64,000 bases of DNA from Winogradskyella eximia (GTDB taxonomy: Bacteria; Bacteroidota; Bacteroidia; Flavobacteriales; Flavobacteriaceae): assembly GCF_003386165.1 (NCBI RefSeq), contig NZ_QRDV01000003.1, positions 298,213 to 362,212 of the forward strand, given 5' to 3'. Both the position numbers and the translations under genes were made by a program. The notes beneath the pieces were generated by a model. The model did no database searches. It had not been told where the DNA came from and saw nothing but the letters and a program-made list of their open reading frames with translations. The first letter of the stretch is position 1. Each line of letters starts with the position of its first letter. This document shows positions 8,409 through 18,017 of this stretch, piece after piece.

Positions 8409-9464
8409 TTATTTTATTTCTCTTATTAAATAAATATAAGCAGGAAAGTGATCGCTATAACCACCAGAAAGACCAGCGTTAACCATTCTTAAAGGATAAC
8501 CTTTATAACGCCCTTCTTTATTAGTTAAATACGATTTATTAAAAATACCAGCTTTATAAAAGCGAAATGAAGAATAATCCTTTTCTAAAAATGGTTGGCT
8601 TATTAAAATCATATCAAATAAACTCCAAGCATCTCTATAACCTGTTGTTCCCAAACCTTTTTTCTTAAATAAGTCTTCATAAGGATTATAAATACCCTTC
8701 AACTTAACTTTTTCTTTATTCCCCTCTGCCTTGATGGCCTTTTTCATACTATCATTTGTAGGGTTATCATTAAAATCACCCATAGTAAGAATTTTAGCAT
8801 ATGGATCTATAGATTGTAATGAATCTATAATACGTTTATTTAACTCACCAGCAGCAACACGCTTAAATCTACTTCTTGCTTCACCACCACTTCTAGACGG
8901 CCAGTGATTAACAATTATATGTATTAAATCTCCTTCTAATTCTCCACTAACCAATAACTGGTCTCTTGTATATACGCGTTCTCTAGTTGAATCATCATAA
9001 ATAAGCAATTCATGAGAGCTTGTTTCTATAGGTCTAAAAAGTGATTTTTGATACAATAAAGCAACATCAATTCCTCTTTTATCTGGAGAATCAAAATGAA
9101 TGATGCCATAATCTTTGTCCAATAATTGAGGATCATTAACTAAATCAACTAAGACCTGTCTGTTTTCAACCTCAGAAACTCCAATAATGGCTGGTGTGTT
9201 TTTTGTGTCTTCATGACCAATATCAGCAACCACCTTTGCCATATTTTGAATCTTTTTAACATAAGCCTTTGCTCTCAATGCTTGATTCAACTCCATTATA
9301 GGACTTGCCTCATCAAACTTAGTCGTGTCATTAATAGTATCAAATAAATTTTCTAAATTATAGAAGGCAACAGTATGTATTTTATACTTTTTCTTTTCTT
9401 GTGCATTTATCGTTACAAATGCGCAAAGAAGCATTACTGTTAAAGTGAGTTTTAAATTTTTCAT
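8409..9464 (-). CDS. secreted endonuclease/exonuclease/phosphatase (EEP) family protein
   Basis: A 351-residue protein with a signal peptide (cleavage after INA, about residue 21) and a complete EEP (DNase I-like) fold. Visible active-site motifs in order: FYNLENLFD (Asn36), GVSEVENR (metal-binding Glu98), KRGIDVALLY, VNHWPSRSGG (catalytic His), MGDFNDNP (Asp/Asn) and the terminal SDHFPAY. All catalytic residues are present, so it is probably an active metal-dependent phosphoesterase acting in the periplasm or outside. It is divergent from a TonB-dependent receptor and DUF5689 lipoprotein, which suggests degradation of nucleic acid or another phosphodiester before uptake (inference). A paralogue without a signal peptide is at 57599-58549. 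Confidence 0.88.
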   Translation of the reverse strand: MKNLKLTLTVMLLCAFVTINAQEKKKYKIHTVAFYNLENLFDTINDTTKFDEASPIMELNQALRAKAYVKKIQNMAKVVADIGHEDTKNTPAIIGVSEVENRQVLVDLVNDPQLLDKDYGIIHFDSPDKRGIDVALLYQKSLFRPIETSSHELLIYDDSTRERVYTRDQLLVSGELEGDLIHIIVNHWPSRSGGEARSRFKRVAAGELNKRIIDSLQSIDPYAKILTMGDFNDNPTNDSMKKAIKAEGNKEKVKLKGIYNPYEDLFKKKGLGTTGYRDAWSLFDMILISQPFLEKDYSSFRFYKAGIFNKSYLTNKEGRYKGYPLRMVNAGLSGGYSDHFPAYIYLIREIK

Positions 9465-9537
9465 TTAGTATATGTTATGTTAACATTATTTACTTTACAA
9501 ATCTTGAGCCAAAAGTATATATTTATTATAAATAATG

Positions 9538-9545
9538 TAAATTTG
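9538..9545 (+). promoter_or_regulatory. candidate -7 element (TAAATTTG) for the TonB receptor operon
   Basis: TAAATTTG matches the Bacteroidota -7 consensus TAnnTTTG. It lies 56 bp before the receptor ATG. The -33 element is weak: no TTTG at the ideal distance. Confidence 0.5.
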
Positions 9546-9601
9546 CAAGCCTTAAATAACTATTATTTAATCTACAAAGATTATTAACTTTAAAATTAAG
9601 T

Positions 9602-12427
9602 ATGAAAAAAAGTTTAATTATTTTATTATTTGGAGTTTTTTCTTCCTTTACAATGATGGCTCAAAGCACTATTGTTAAAGGTAGTGTAAAAGATGCTGCA
9701 TCTTCAGAACCAATTCCTGACGTTACCATAACCATCGAAGAAACACAGCAATCAACTCTAACTAATGGTTTAGGAGAATTTATCTTTTCTAGTAATGTAC
9801 CATTAGGAGAACAGGTATTGAGAATATCAAAAACTGGTTACGAAACTAAACGTTACCCAATTATTGTAAATGAAGGACAAACTGTAAATATTACAGACAT
9901 GACTTTAGATATCGATATAACAGGAGCTGAAGATTTGTTTACCATTACACTTTCTGATGATGAGCTTAGTGACGATACAAGTGGTTCAGATAATATTTCT
10001 GGATTATTATCTTCATCTTTAGATATTTTTCAAAGAACAGCAGCATTCGAATTTAGTTCTTCATTCTTTAGAGTGAGAGGTTTAGACTCAGATAATGGTT
10101 CTGTATTAATGAACGGTATTGAGATGAACAAAATGTATAACGGTAGACCACAGTGGAGTAATTGGGGAGGCTTAAATGACATGATGCGCAACCAAGTACT
10201 ATCAAATGGATTAGGTGCTTCTGATTACAATTTTGGTGGTATTTTAGGAACCTCTAATATTATTACAAGAGCTTCTAGTTACAGAAAAGGTGGTCGTATA
10301 ACTTATTCATCTTCAAATCGTAGTTACACTAACCGTGCTATGGGTAGTTATGCTTCTGGTTTATTAGACGGAGGTTGGTCTTATGCCTTTATGATTGGAA
10401 GAAGATGGGGTGATGAAGGTTATCAAGATGCTACATTATACGATTCTAATTCATTCTTTGCTACTATAGAAAAGAAAATAAACGAAAAGCACAGCCTTAA
10501 CTTTACTTCAGTATATACTCCAAACAGAAGAGGAAAATCTTCTGCTAACACTCAAGAAGTATATGATCTTAAAGGGATTAAATATAATGAATTTTGGGGT
10601 GATTTAGACGGAGAACAACGTAATTCTCGTATTAAAGAAGTTGAAGAACCTATTTTTATGTTAAATCATTATTGGGATATTTCTTCTAAAACAAGCTTAA
10701 ATACTAGTATTGGATACCAATTTGGTAAAATAGGAAACAGTAGATTAGATTATGCTGGTGGAACAAACCCAAGTCCTGCTTATTACCAAAATTTACCAAG
10801 TTATTTCTTAGAAGATGGTGACTTAGAAGGAGCTTATGAAGCTGAACAAGAATTTATCAACGATGGTCAAGTTAATTGGAATAGAATTATTGATGCCAAC
10901 TTAACAAACAATATTTCTGGAGCAAATGCTGCTTATGTGTTGTATGAAGATAGAAATGATGACAAACAACTTACTTTAAACACTGTTTTTAATACAGAGC
11001 TTAATGATAATATCATTTTAAACGGAGGAATTAATTATAAAAAATTAGATTCTGAAAACTTCGCAGAAATAATTGACTTATTAGGAAGCACAACAGGAGC
11101 TTCAAATATTGATTCATTTAACCAAAATCAATTTGATTTAAATAATCCAGATCGTGTTGCTTTTGAAGGAGATAAGTTTAGATATAACTATAATTTATAT
11201 GCTAACGAATTATCAGGTTTCGCCCAAGCACAATTTAAATATAACAAAATAGATTTCCATGTTGCTGGTAGTGTTACTAAAACAGACTACCAAAGAGAAG
11301 GTTTGTACAAAAATGAGAATCAGATTTTATATGATAATGGTGTAGAAATAGATAACTCATATGGTAAAGGAGATAAGTTAGAATTTACAGGTGTAGGAGC
11401 TAAAGCAGGTTTAACTTATAAAATAACAGGAAAACATTTATTGAATTTTAATGGTGGTTATATTACTAAAGCACCATCAATTAGAAACACATATACAAAC
11501 TCAAGAGAAAGTCATGATTATGTTGGTAAAATTAACGGAGTAAATAACCCTGACATCAATATAACTGAAGAAACAATAACATCTTTTGACGCTAGCTATA
11601 TTTTTAGATCACCAATAGTGAGTGCAAAATTAACAGGTTTCTACACTACAATTGAAGATGCAAACGAGATTTCTTTCTTTTTCACACAAGGAAGCACTAC
11701 AGGTTTTATACAAGAAGTTTTATCTGGTGTAGATAAAGAGCATTTTGGAGGAGAATTAGGTATAGAAGCACAAGTTACACCAACAATTAAATTAAAAGGT
11801 GCCGCGTCTGTTGGTCAATATACATATAGCAATAACCCAGATTTATACGTTACTTCAACATCAGACGATTTTACAACTACTGAAACTGACGCAAATAGCG
11901 GTTTAACGACAACTGTAAACACCTCTGGAGTAGTTAGTACTTCAAACTTAGAGAATTATAAAGTTGCTGGAGGTCCTCAAACAGCATATTCTATTGGTTT
12001 TGAATACAGAGATCCTAATTACTGGTGGTTTGGTGCAACAGCTAACTTCTTTGATAATGCTTATATTGACGTAAGTCCGTTATCAAGATCTGAAGAGTTT
12101 TATACAGATGCTGATGGCTTACCATATAACGATTATGACCCAGACGTTGCGGAAGGGTTATTAAAGCAAGAAAAATTTGACAGCTACATGGTGGTAAATT
12201 TAGTTGGTGGTAAATCTTGGAGAATAGGTGATAAATATGTTGGTTTCTTTGCAAGTGTTGGTAACCTTTTAGATAAAGAATACAAAACAGGTGGTTATGA
12301 GCAAGGTAGAAGAGCAGATTACAGAGCTTTAAGAGACGATGTTAGTAACACTAAAAGAGTATTTGGCTCTAAATATTGGTATGGCCGTGGAGTTAACTAC
12401 TTTCTAAATGTTTATGTTAGATTTTAA
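9602..12427 (+). CDS. TonB-dependent outer-membrane receptor
   Basis: A 941-residue outer-membrane receptor. A signal peptide (ending MMAQ, about residue 21) is followed by a carboxypeptidase-regulatory-like Ig domain (VKGSVKDAASSEPIPDVTITI, about 25-107), then a plug domain with FRVRGLDSDNGSVLMNGIEM (about 158-177) and a 22-strand barrel ending in the aromatic YFLNVYVRF. The predicted role is TonB-driven import of a bulky substrate. It is not SusC-like in pairing, because the next gene is a DUF5689 lipoprotein rather than SusD. The divergent secreted EEP nuclease hints at nucleotide or phosphate-containing substrates; that is inference. The promoter candidate is at 9538. Confidence 0.92.
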   Translation: MKKSLIILLFGVFSSFTMMAQSTIVKGSVKDAASSEPIPDVTITIEETQQSTLTNGLGEFIFSSNVPLGEQVLRISKTGYETKRYPIIVNEGQTVNITDMTLDIDITGAEDLFTITLSDDELSDDTSGSDNISGLLSSSLDIFQRTAAFEFSSSFFRVRGLDSDNGSVLMNGIEMNKMYNGRPQWSNWGGLNDMMRNQVLSNGLGASDYNFGGILGTSNIITRASSYRKGGRITYSSSNRSYTNRAMGSYASGLLDGGWSYAFMIGRRWGDEGYQDATLYDSNSFFATIEKKINEKHSLNFTSVYTPNRRGKSSANTQEVYDLKGIKYNEFWGDLDGEQRNSRIKEVEEPIFMLNHYWDISSKTSLNTSIGYQFGKIGNSRLDYAGGTNPSPAYYQNLPSYFLEDGDLEGAYEAEQEFINDGQVNWNRIIDANLTNNISGANAAYVLYEDRNDDKQLTLNTVFNTELNDNIILNGGINYKKLDSENFAEIIDLLGSTTGASNIDSFNQNQFDLNNPDRVAFEGDKFRYNYNLYANELSGFAQAQFKYNKIDFHVAGSVTKTDYQREGLYKNENQILYDNGVEIDNSYGKGDKLEFTGVGAKAGLTYKITGKHLLNFNGGYITKAPSIRNTYTNSRESHDYVGKINGVNNPDINITEETITSFDASYIFRSPIVSAKLTGFYTTIEDANEISFFFTQGSTTGFIQEVLSGVDKEHFGGELGIEAQVTPTIKLKGAASVGQYTYSNNPDLYVTSTSDDFTTTETDANSGLTTTVNTSGVVSTSNLENYKVAGGPQTAYSIGFEYRDPNYWWFGATANFFDNAYIDVSPLSRSEEFYTDADGLPYNDYDPDVAEGLLKQEKFDSYMVVNLVGGKSWRIGDKYVGFFASVGNLLDKEYKTGGYEQGRRADYRALRDDVSNTKRVFGSKYWYGRGVNYFLNVYVRF

Positions 12428-12511
12428 AAAAGAAAAGAAAAATTAATATATTATATTACAATTATGAAAAGTGCAACTTTCATGAATTCAATAATTACAA
12501 ATAAAAAAATT

Positions 12512-13867
12512 ATGAAAAGAACAATTAAATTATTAATGATTTTAATGGTATCAGTTACCATTACATCTTGTGTACAAGATGATGATTATACTGTTCCTAA
12601 TAGTCTAGGAAATGAAGAAAATGAAAAGTTAAATGAACTTTTAAGCAGAGTAGATAACGGATTAGCTGATGAAATTCAACTAAAAACCATTACAGAAGTA
12701 AGAGCATTAGCAGTACAATATGAAGCAATTACTATAGAATCTGAAATTATGGTAAAAGGGTATGTGTCATCTAGTGATGAAACAGGTAATTTTTATAAAG
12801 AATTCTTTATTCAAGATGATCCAACTAACCCAACTGCAACTTTAAAAGTTGTATTAAACCAAGCTGATACTTATAATCAATTTAACCAAGGTAGAGAAGT
12901 ATACATCTATTTACCTAGTTTAGTTATAGGTGAAACTAATACTGGTGATGATGTTATTACAATTGGAGGAAAGATTGATGATTTTGACAATGATGTTCTT
13001 GCTATGACAGCTAATCAAATACCTGATCACCTTTTTAGATCATCTGTTACTGAAACATTAACTCCTGTAGAATTAAATTTATCTGAAATTACTGAATCAC
13101 ATCTTGGTATGTACGTTAAACTTATTGACGTTCAGTTTCCTATAGGTTTAGCTGGTTTACCTTATGTAGATCCAACTGACGACTATGATTCTTCTAGACC
13201 AATAGAAAGCTGTGGTGAATCTTCAACTTTTGTTATGGAGTCTAGTACATTTGCAAATTTTAAAGATATTACACTTCCAACTGATGGTAAAGGTTCTATT
13301 TCTGGAATCATAAACAAAACTTACGATGGATACGATTTAGTTTTACAACTAAATACAACTGACGATGTTGTTATGGATGGTGTACGTTGCGATCCATTAT
13401 TTGTTGAGGCATTTGAAACTGATTTTTTAACATGGACAAATTACAGCGTAACAGGAGCTCAAGTATGGTCACCTAATACTTATGGTAATCCAGGAAAATG
13501 TGCGGCAATGTCTGGATTTGCTAGTGGTTCTACAACTGCAAACGAAGATTGGTTAATTACACCTGCTATAGATATGTCAAATGTTAGTGGTGGAGTTTTA
13601 ACTTTTCAAACAGCAATGAATTACTCAGGTAATGTAATGGAAGTATATATGTCTACTGATTATTCTGGAGGAGACCCAAACACTGACGGAACTTGGACAC
13701 AATTATCTGCAACATTATCTACAGGTAGTTGGAACTGGACAGATTCTGGAGAAATTGATGTCTCTGCAGCAGCTGGTGGTAATCTATTTATTGGATTTAA
13801 ATACACATGTACAAGTTCAACATCTGCTACATACGAAATTGATAATGTAAAAGTTATTGCTCAATAA
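12512..13867 (+). CDS. DUF5689 lipoprotein with C-terminal choice-of-anchor J domain
   Basis: A lipoprotein of about 451 residues. I chose the ATG at 12512 because MKRTIKLLMILMVSVTITSC gives a standard lipobox with Cys20; the upstream ATG at 12464 adds 16 residues with no signal character. Residues about 40-280 are DUF5689 (IMVKGYVSSSDETGNFYKEF, an OB-like region). The C-terminal 150 residues form a jelly-roll domain (FETDFLTWTN..., DWLITPAIDMS, YEIDNVKVIA). It follows the TonB receptor by 84 bp and ends at a terminator, so the two form one operon and it is likely a surface-exposed partner of the receptor. Ligand unknown. Confidence 0.87.
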   Translation: MKRTIKLLMILMVSVTITSCVQDDDYTVPNSLGNEENEKLNELLSRVDNGLADEIQLKTITEVRALAVQYEAITIESEIMVKGYVSSSDETGNFYKEFFIQDDPTNPTATLKVVLNQADTYNQFNQGREVYIYLPSLVIGETNTGDDVITIGGKIDDFDNDVLAMTANQIPDHLFRSSVTETLTPVELNLSEITESHLGMYVKLIDVQFPIGLAGLPYVDPTDDYDSSRPIESCGESSTFVMESSTFANFKDITLPTDGKGSISGIINKTYDGYDLVLQLNTTDDVVMDGVRCDPLFVEAFETDFLTWTNYSVTGAQVWSPNTYGNPGKCAAMSGFASGSTTANEDWLITPAIDMSNVSGGVLTFQTAMNYSGNVMEVYMSTDYSGGDPNTDGTWTQLSATLSTGSWNWTDSGEIDVSAAAGGNLFIGFKYTCTSSTSATYEIDNVKVIAQ

Positions 13868-13899
13868 TATAATTAAGGTTTTATCCTTTGTTAAAACAG

Positions 13900-13925
13900 A
13901 AACCTGCTTATTGCAGGTTTTTGTT
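13900..13925 (+). terminator. intrinsic terminator after DUF5689 gene
   Basis: AAACCTGC (13900-13907) pairs perfectly with GCAGGTTT (13913-13920) around a 5-nt loop, followed by TTGTTTTT. Confidence 0.88.
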
Positions 13926-13947
13926 TTTATTAATACTTAGCCAATAA

Positions 13948-14310
13948 ATGTTAGACAATTATTACATCACCATATTCAACCATTACAAAAAAGTCTTTGG
14001 CAAAAAAAGCATTACAATTGCATTGCTATACATTAATGCTTTAGAGATTTCTATTGCGCTTGCTTTAGGTGCATTTTTTATGGCTTTTGCTAGTCAGATG
14101 AAAATATCAGTAATGTCTTCATCAAAATTTTGGGTGTTATTTACATTAATTGCACTCTTCATCATATCTAAAAACTGGATGCGCTATAATGGCAAGAAAA
14201 GAACAATCCTTAATGCTAAATCTAAGCGCATTGATACTTCTATCTCATTATTATGGCTTATACCAATAGGATGCTTAACAATGGCTTTTATTCTTCTTCA
14301 GGTACAATAA
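13948..14310 (+). CDS. small membrane protein, unknown function
   Basis: A 120-residue protein I do not recognise. Three hydrophobic segments (about 24-46, 58-77, 97-117) are separated by short, mostly basic loops (KNWMRYNGKKRTILNAKSKR), so it should be an inner-membrane protein. It starts 23 bp after the preceding terminator and is the only gene in its transcription unit. A weak hairpin (about 14309-14345, AACGTTA/TAGCGTT) separates it from the convergent HMA lipoprotein gene. Confidence 0.7.
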   Translation: MLDNYYITIFNHYKKVFGKKSITIALLYINALEISIALALGAFFMAFASQMKISVMSSSKFWVLFTLIALFIISKNWMRYNGKKRTILNAKSKRIDTSISLLWLIPIGCLTMAFILLQVQ

Positions 14311-14365
14311 AAAACGTTACCCTTTCGGATAGCGTTACTTTTAAATTTATTTATTTCAACCGAAT

Positions 14366-14893
14366 TTACTCAGCTTTCTTTTCTTCTTTAGCTTTGTCTG
14401 CACAACACGCTTTTTTACAGTCAGCCTTACATGCTTTCTTTTCAGCATCAGTTTTATTAGCACAACATGCCTTTTTACAATCTGCTTTACATGTTTTAGC
14501 ATCCGCACCAAAAGTATCTACAGCATGCATATCTTTAACTTTATAAGTATCTGATACTTTACCAACAGCTTCTTCTAAAGATTTAGGGGTTACTTTAGCT
14601 TCATCATATTCTACCATAGCTAAACGCTTATCAAAATCTACTTTTGCAGATTTTACACCTTCCATTTTAGCCATTTTCTTTTCAATGGTTTTAGCGCAAC
14701 CCATAGCGCAAGTCATACCATCAATACCAAATTCTACTTTAGCGTAAGTGGCATTTGGGTCTAAAGTTTGAGCAACATCTTTCTTTGTTACTTCTACATC
14801 TACAGTTTTAACTTCTGGTTGTTTTTCGTTTTTACAAGATGTAAAAACCAGTGCCATAATCGCTATTAAACTTACTACCTTTAATGTCTTCAT
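14366..14893 (-). CDS. HMA-domain lipoprotein with metallothionein-like tail
   Basis: A 175-residue lipoprotein (lipobox LVFTSC, Cys20). Residues about 50-118 are a heavy-metal-associated domain with the metal site in GMTCAMGC (Cys62, Cys66); spacing is CxxxC instead of the usual CxxC. The tail (133-175) is two 20-residue repeats, each with four Cys in the pattern CKADCKKACCA (Cys135/139/143/144 and 155/159/163/164), rich in Lys and Ala and resembling a small metallothionein. Role is probably binding or trafficking of Cu or another soft metal at the periplasmic face of a membrane. Monocistronic; no metal resistance genes are adjacent. Confidence 0.85.
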   Translation of the reverse strand: MKTLKVVSLIAIMALVFTSCKNEKQPEVKTVDVEVTKKDVAQTLDPNATYAKVEFGIDGMTCAMGCAKTIEKKMAKMEGVKSAKVDFDKRLAMVEYDEAKVTPKSLEEAVGKVSDTYKVKDMHAVDTFGADAKTCKADCKKACCANKTDAEKKACKADCKKACCADKAKEEKKAE

Positions 14894-14989
14894 AGATTTA
14901 AACTATTAAATTTTGCATAAATCTAATAAATATTGCCGTTTCTTGCGAGACAATTAACGAATTTTGTGATTTATTTATAGCTATCTCGA

Positions 14990-15868
14990 ATGAAAAATCT
15001 AAACATTAAGTGGATTTATCTTTTAATTCTCTCTCTCATTTGGGGAAGTTCATTTATTTTAATTAAAAAATCACTTTTAGGGCTTACTCCTTATCAGCTG
15101 GGTGCTTTAAGAACTATTATTACTGGTATCATCTTATTAGTTTTTGGTATTAATAAGCTCAAGGCAATTCCGAAATCAAAATGGAAATGGCTTTTACTTT
15201 CTGGACTTTTAGGCTCTTTTATACCTGCATTTTTTTTTGCTATTGCAGAAACTGAAATTGATAGCGCTGTTACCTCTATTTTAAACTCACTTGTGCCTTT
15301 AAATACTATCTTATTAGGTTTTGCTATATTTAAAATTGCATCAACCAAACGCCAAGTATTAGGTGTTATCATTGGATTTACAGGTACAGTCATTTTAATA
15401 CTAAAAGGCGCTGAATTAAACCCAAATCAAAACTACTTATACGCTAGTTTTATAATTGCTTCTACGGTAATGTATGCTGCTAATGTCAATATAATAAAAC
15501 GTCATTTACAAGATGTAAAACCACTAGCTATAGCTGCCGGTAGCTATGCATTTATAATTATTCCTGCATTTATAATTTTAATATTTAGCAATTTCTTCAC
15601 ACTAGAAACATATAATAATCCTGCTTTACCAAAAGCATTTATGTATATCACTATTCTAGCCGTTTTTGGCACTGCAATAGCGAAGGTTCTCTTTTTTAAA
15701 CTGGTACAACTATCTACACCTGTCTTTGCGTCTTCTGTAACATATATTATGCCCATTGTTGCATTAGGCTGGGGAATATTGGATGGTGAAACTTTTAGCT
15801 TTATACAGGGTTTGGCAGCATTACTTGTTTTGGTAGGTGTATACCTTTCACATAAACATATAGCATAA
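14990..15868 (+). CDS. EamA/DMT family transporter
   Basis: A 292-residue drug/metabolite transporter family protein with about ten membrane helices arranged as two EamA repeats. The first begins WIYLLILSLIWGSSFILIKK (the W-G-S-S-F signature of the family) and the second starts near residue 150 (YLYASFIIASTVMYAANV). Length is typical. Substrate cannot be predicted. A second family member is at 32560-33483. It is a single gene bounded by the HMA gene upstream and a strong bidirectional terminator downstream. Confidence 0.9.
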   Translation: MKNLNIKWIYLLILSLIWGSSFILIKKSLLGLTPYQLGALRTIITGIILLVFGINKLKAIPKSKWKWLLLSGLLGSFIPAFFFAIAETEIDSAVTSILNSLVPLNTILLGFAIFKIASTKRQVLGVIIGFTGTVILILKGAELNPNQNYLYASFIIASTVMYAANVNIIKRHLQDVKPLAIAAGSYAFIIIPAFIILIFSNFFTLETYNNPALPKAFMYITILAVFGTAIAKVLFFKLVQLSTPVFASSVTYIMPIVALGWGILDGETFSFIQGLAALLVLVGVYLSHKHIA

Positions 15869-15900
15869 AAAAAACCGAAGCTTTCACTTCGGTTTTTTTT
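15867..15900. terminator. bidirectional intrinsic terminator
   Basis: A14-bp stem, AAAAAAAACCGAAG (15867-15880) and CTTCGGTTTTTTTT (15887-15900), with a 6-nt loop lies between the convergent DMT transporter and M16 peptidase genes. Confidence 0.92.
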
Positions 15901-15919
15901 ATGCTATAATTAACTATGA

Positions 15920-18016
15920 TTAGTTAAAATCTGCATCAGTAACACCTTCGTTAATTTTAACTTCTGTAGTTTCAAAAGATAAAACTTGAGGTCCAGTAGC
16001 AACCTTCATAGTATTAGGTAACATAATACCATTAGCTTCTTTATAGTTAGAATAATCAATAACCGTTGTCATTGACATTCCTTGCATTTCAGCCGTTTCT
16101 TCTGTTCTTAGTAAATATCCTGTTTTAACATCATAAAATCTATAAGATACAGTCTCTCCTTTAGTAACTTTTACCTTGTAAACATCAGCACCATCAATAG
16201 TCATTAAACTTTCTAAAGCTAAGCTAGACGCATCCATGTATAATTCAGGAAACAATCCTTTTTCAGATTTCTTTGTCTCTAAAGTTTTTGCATCCATTGG
16301 TGCTTTTTGACCTTGTTGCTCTATAAAACCACTTTCTCCATTAAAATTTTGCTTCATAACAGTTCCCATACCTTCAACAACAATCTCCATAAAAGACTTG
16401 TTAGGTGCCATTTGCTTAACAGTTGCTTTAGGCTTAAATGGTGCTCCTTGAATAGTAACATCAGAATTAACTAATATTGTATTTACTTTGTTCAAGTTTA
16501 CTTCTCCTCCAATTGCAGTGATATAATTTTTAACTACAGCATCACCAGTTAAACCTGCAGGTAATGGCTTAGAAAATACTGGCTTCTCAACAGCGTTAGC
16601 AAACTTATCATAGTACTTAATAGGAATTCCTGTTTTTTCTAAATTCTCTATAACATCTACTCCATTACCAACAACGATGATTCTTAAGTTATCGGCTTGA
16701 AAATATTTGTTTGCCACTCTCTGAATATCTTCAACAGATACATCATTTATTTTCTGTAAATACGTTGTATAAAAATCTTCAGGTAAATCATTCAACTTAA
16801 TGTTTAATGCATAATTAGCTATAGTTTGTGGACGCTCTAATGCCATTACAAAATTACCAACATATTTAGCTTTAGCATCTTTTAAAAGTTGTGCATCTAC
16901 TGGTTCTGTTCTAATTCTATTGATTTCTTTTAAAGCTTCAACAACAGCACTATCTGTAACCGCATTTCTAACTTTAGCAGTAGCATTAAAACGAGATGCT
17001 CCATATCTATTTGCTCCTAAACTAGAATATGCACCATAAGTATATCCTTTGTCTTCTCTAAGATTCTTAAATAAATATCCTTCACCACCACCACCTAAGA
17101 TGTTGTTAGTAATTAAAGCTGCATGATAGTCTGGATCATTCATCTTTAATTTAACATTATTTGTAATAGAAAGATTAGACTGTGTTGCATCTGGTACATC
17201 TACAAAGTTAATTTGCGTGTATTGAACATTAGCATTTGGCTGAGGCACTGCAGAATTAACATCCACTGACTTCGTCCAATCGTTAAAATATTTTTTAACT
17301 TGTTTTTTAACATCCTTAACATTGACATCTCCAATAACAACTAAATAAGCATTATTTGGGTTGAAATATGTCTCGTAAAATGCAACTGCATCTCCAAAAG
17401 ATACATTATTAATAGTTTCTTCTGTTACAAACTCTCCATAAGGATGTTTTGTTCCATAAGATAATGCAGAACCAACTCTACCAGCAATAGCATCTGCATT
17501 TTTCTCATCTGCTTTTAAACCTTCAATAAGCTTAGTTTTCTCTTTTTCAAACTCTTCCTCTGTTAATAAAGGATTAATAGCTGCATCAGCTAATAATTGT
17601 AATATTCTATCAGAATACTTTGTAAGAGAACTTGCAAAACCTCCACTAAAACCAAAATTTAAGTTAGCTCCTAAGAAATCTACTTCTTCGTTAAATTCAT
17701 CTTTAGAAATTGTTGTTGTTCCATTTCCCAACATACTTCCTAATAAACTTTCAACACCAGCCTTTTTTCCTGTAGAGATTGGTTTGTTATCTATTCTTAA
17801 AGAATAAGAAACTCTTGGTAACTTATGATTTTCAACCACAAGCACTTTTAAACCATTTTTCAACTCAAACTCTTGAGGTTTGTCAATTGAAATTTCTGGT
17901 TCCGGACCTGCTGCAGGTTGTTTAGATCTATCTATTTGTGCACTTGCACCAATAGTCATTATAAATAATGCGAAAAACGCTACTATTTTAGTGTTCATAT
18001 TAAATACTGTTTTCAT
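15920..18016 (-). CDS. M16 peptidase-like protein lacking the zinc site, fused to LolA-like domain
   Basis: A 698-residue secreted protein (signal peptide ending GASAQ, about residue 27). Residues 45-480 are an M16 (insulinase/pitrilysin) unit, but the HxxEH zinc motif is replaced by SxxGS (Ser90, Gly93, Ser94 in AGVESLLGSML), so this subunit should be catalytically dead. The substrate-binding half (GGGGEGYLFKNLREDKGYTYG) is well kept. Residues about 490-698 form a beta-rich domain like LolA or outer-membrane lipoprotein-sorting proteins. Its start is 1 bp from the stop of the active M16 gene (an in-frame ATG at 17998 is an alternative). The two probably form an active/inactive heterodimer, as known for other M16B pairs. 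Confidence 0.9.
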   Translation of the reverse strand: MKTVFNMNTKIVAFFALFIMTIGASAQIDRSKQPAAGPEPEISIDKPQEFELKNGLKVLVVENHKLPRVSYSLRIDNKPISTGKKAGVESLLGSMLGNGTTTISKDEFNEEVDFLGANLNFGFSGGFASSLTKYSDRILQLLADAAINPLLTEEEFEKEKTKLIEGLKADEKNADAIAGRVGSALSYGTKHPYGEFVTEETINNVSFGDAVAFYETYFNPNNAYLVVIGDVNVKDVKKQVKKYFNDWTKSVDVNSAVPQPNANVQYTQINFVDVPDATQSNLSITNNVKLKMNDPDYHAALITNNILGGGGEGYLFKNLREDKGYTYGAYSSLGANRYGASRFNATAKVRNAVTDSAVVEALKEINRIRTEPVDAQLLKDAKAKYVGNFVMALERPQTIANYALNIKLNDLPEDFYTTYLQKINDVSVEDIQRVANKYFQADNLRIIVVGNGVDVIENLEKTGIPIKYYDKFANAVEKPVFSKPLPAGLTGDAVVKNYITAIGGEVNLNKVNTILVNSDVTIQGAPFKPKATVKQMAPNKSFMEIVVEGMGTVMKQNFNGESGFIEQQGQKAPMDAKTLETKKSEKGLFPELYMDASSLALESLMTIDGADVYKVKVTKGETVSYRFYDVKTGYLLRTEETAEMQGMSMTTVIDYSNYKEANGIMLPNTMKVATGPQVLSFETTEVKINEGVTDADFN

Positions 18017-18017
18017 A

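Noticed and set aside
14253..14546. 97-codon frame opposite the HMA gene
   Set aside because: Its repeats are the reverse reading of the Cys-rich tail codons of the HMA lipoprotein.
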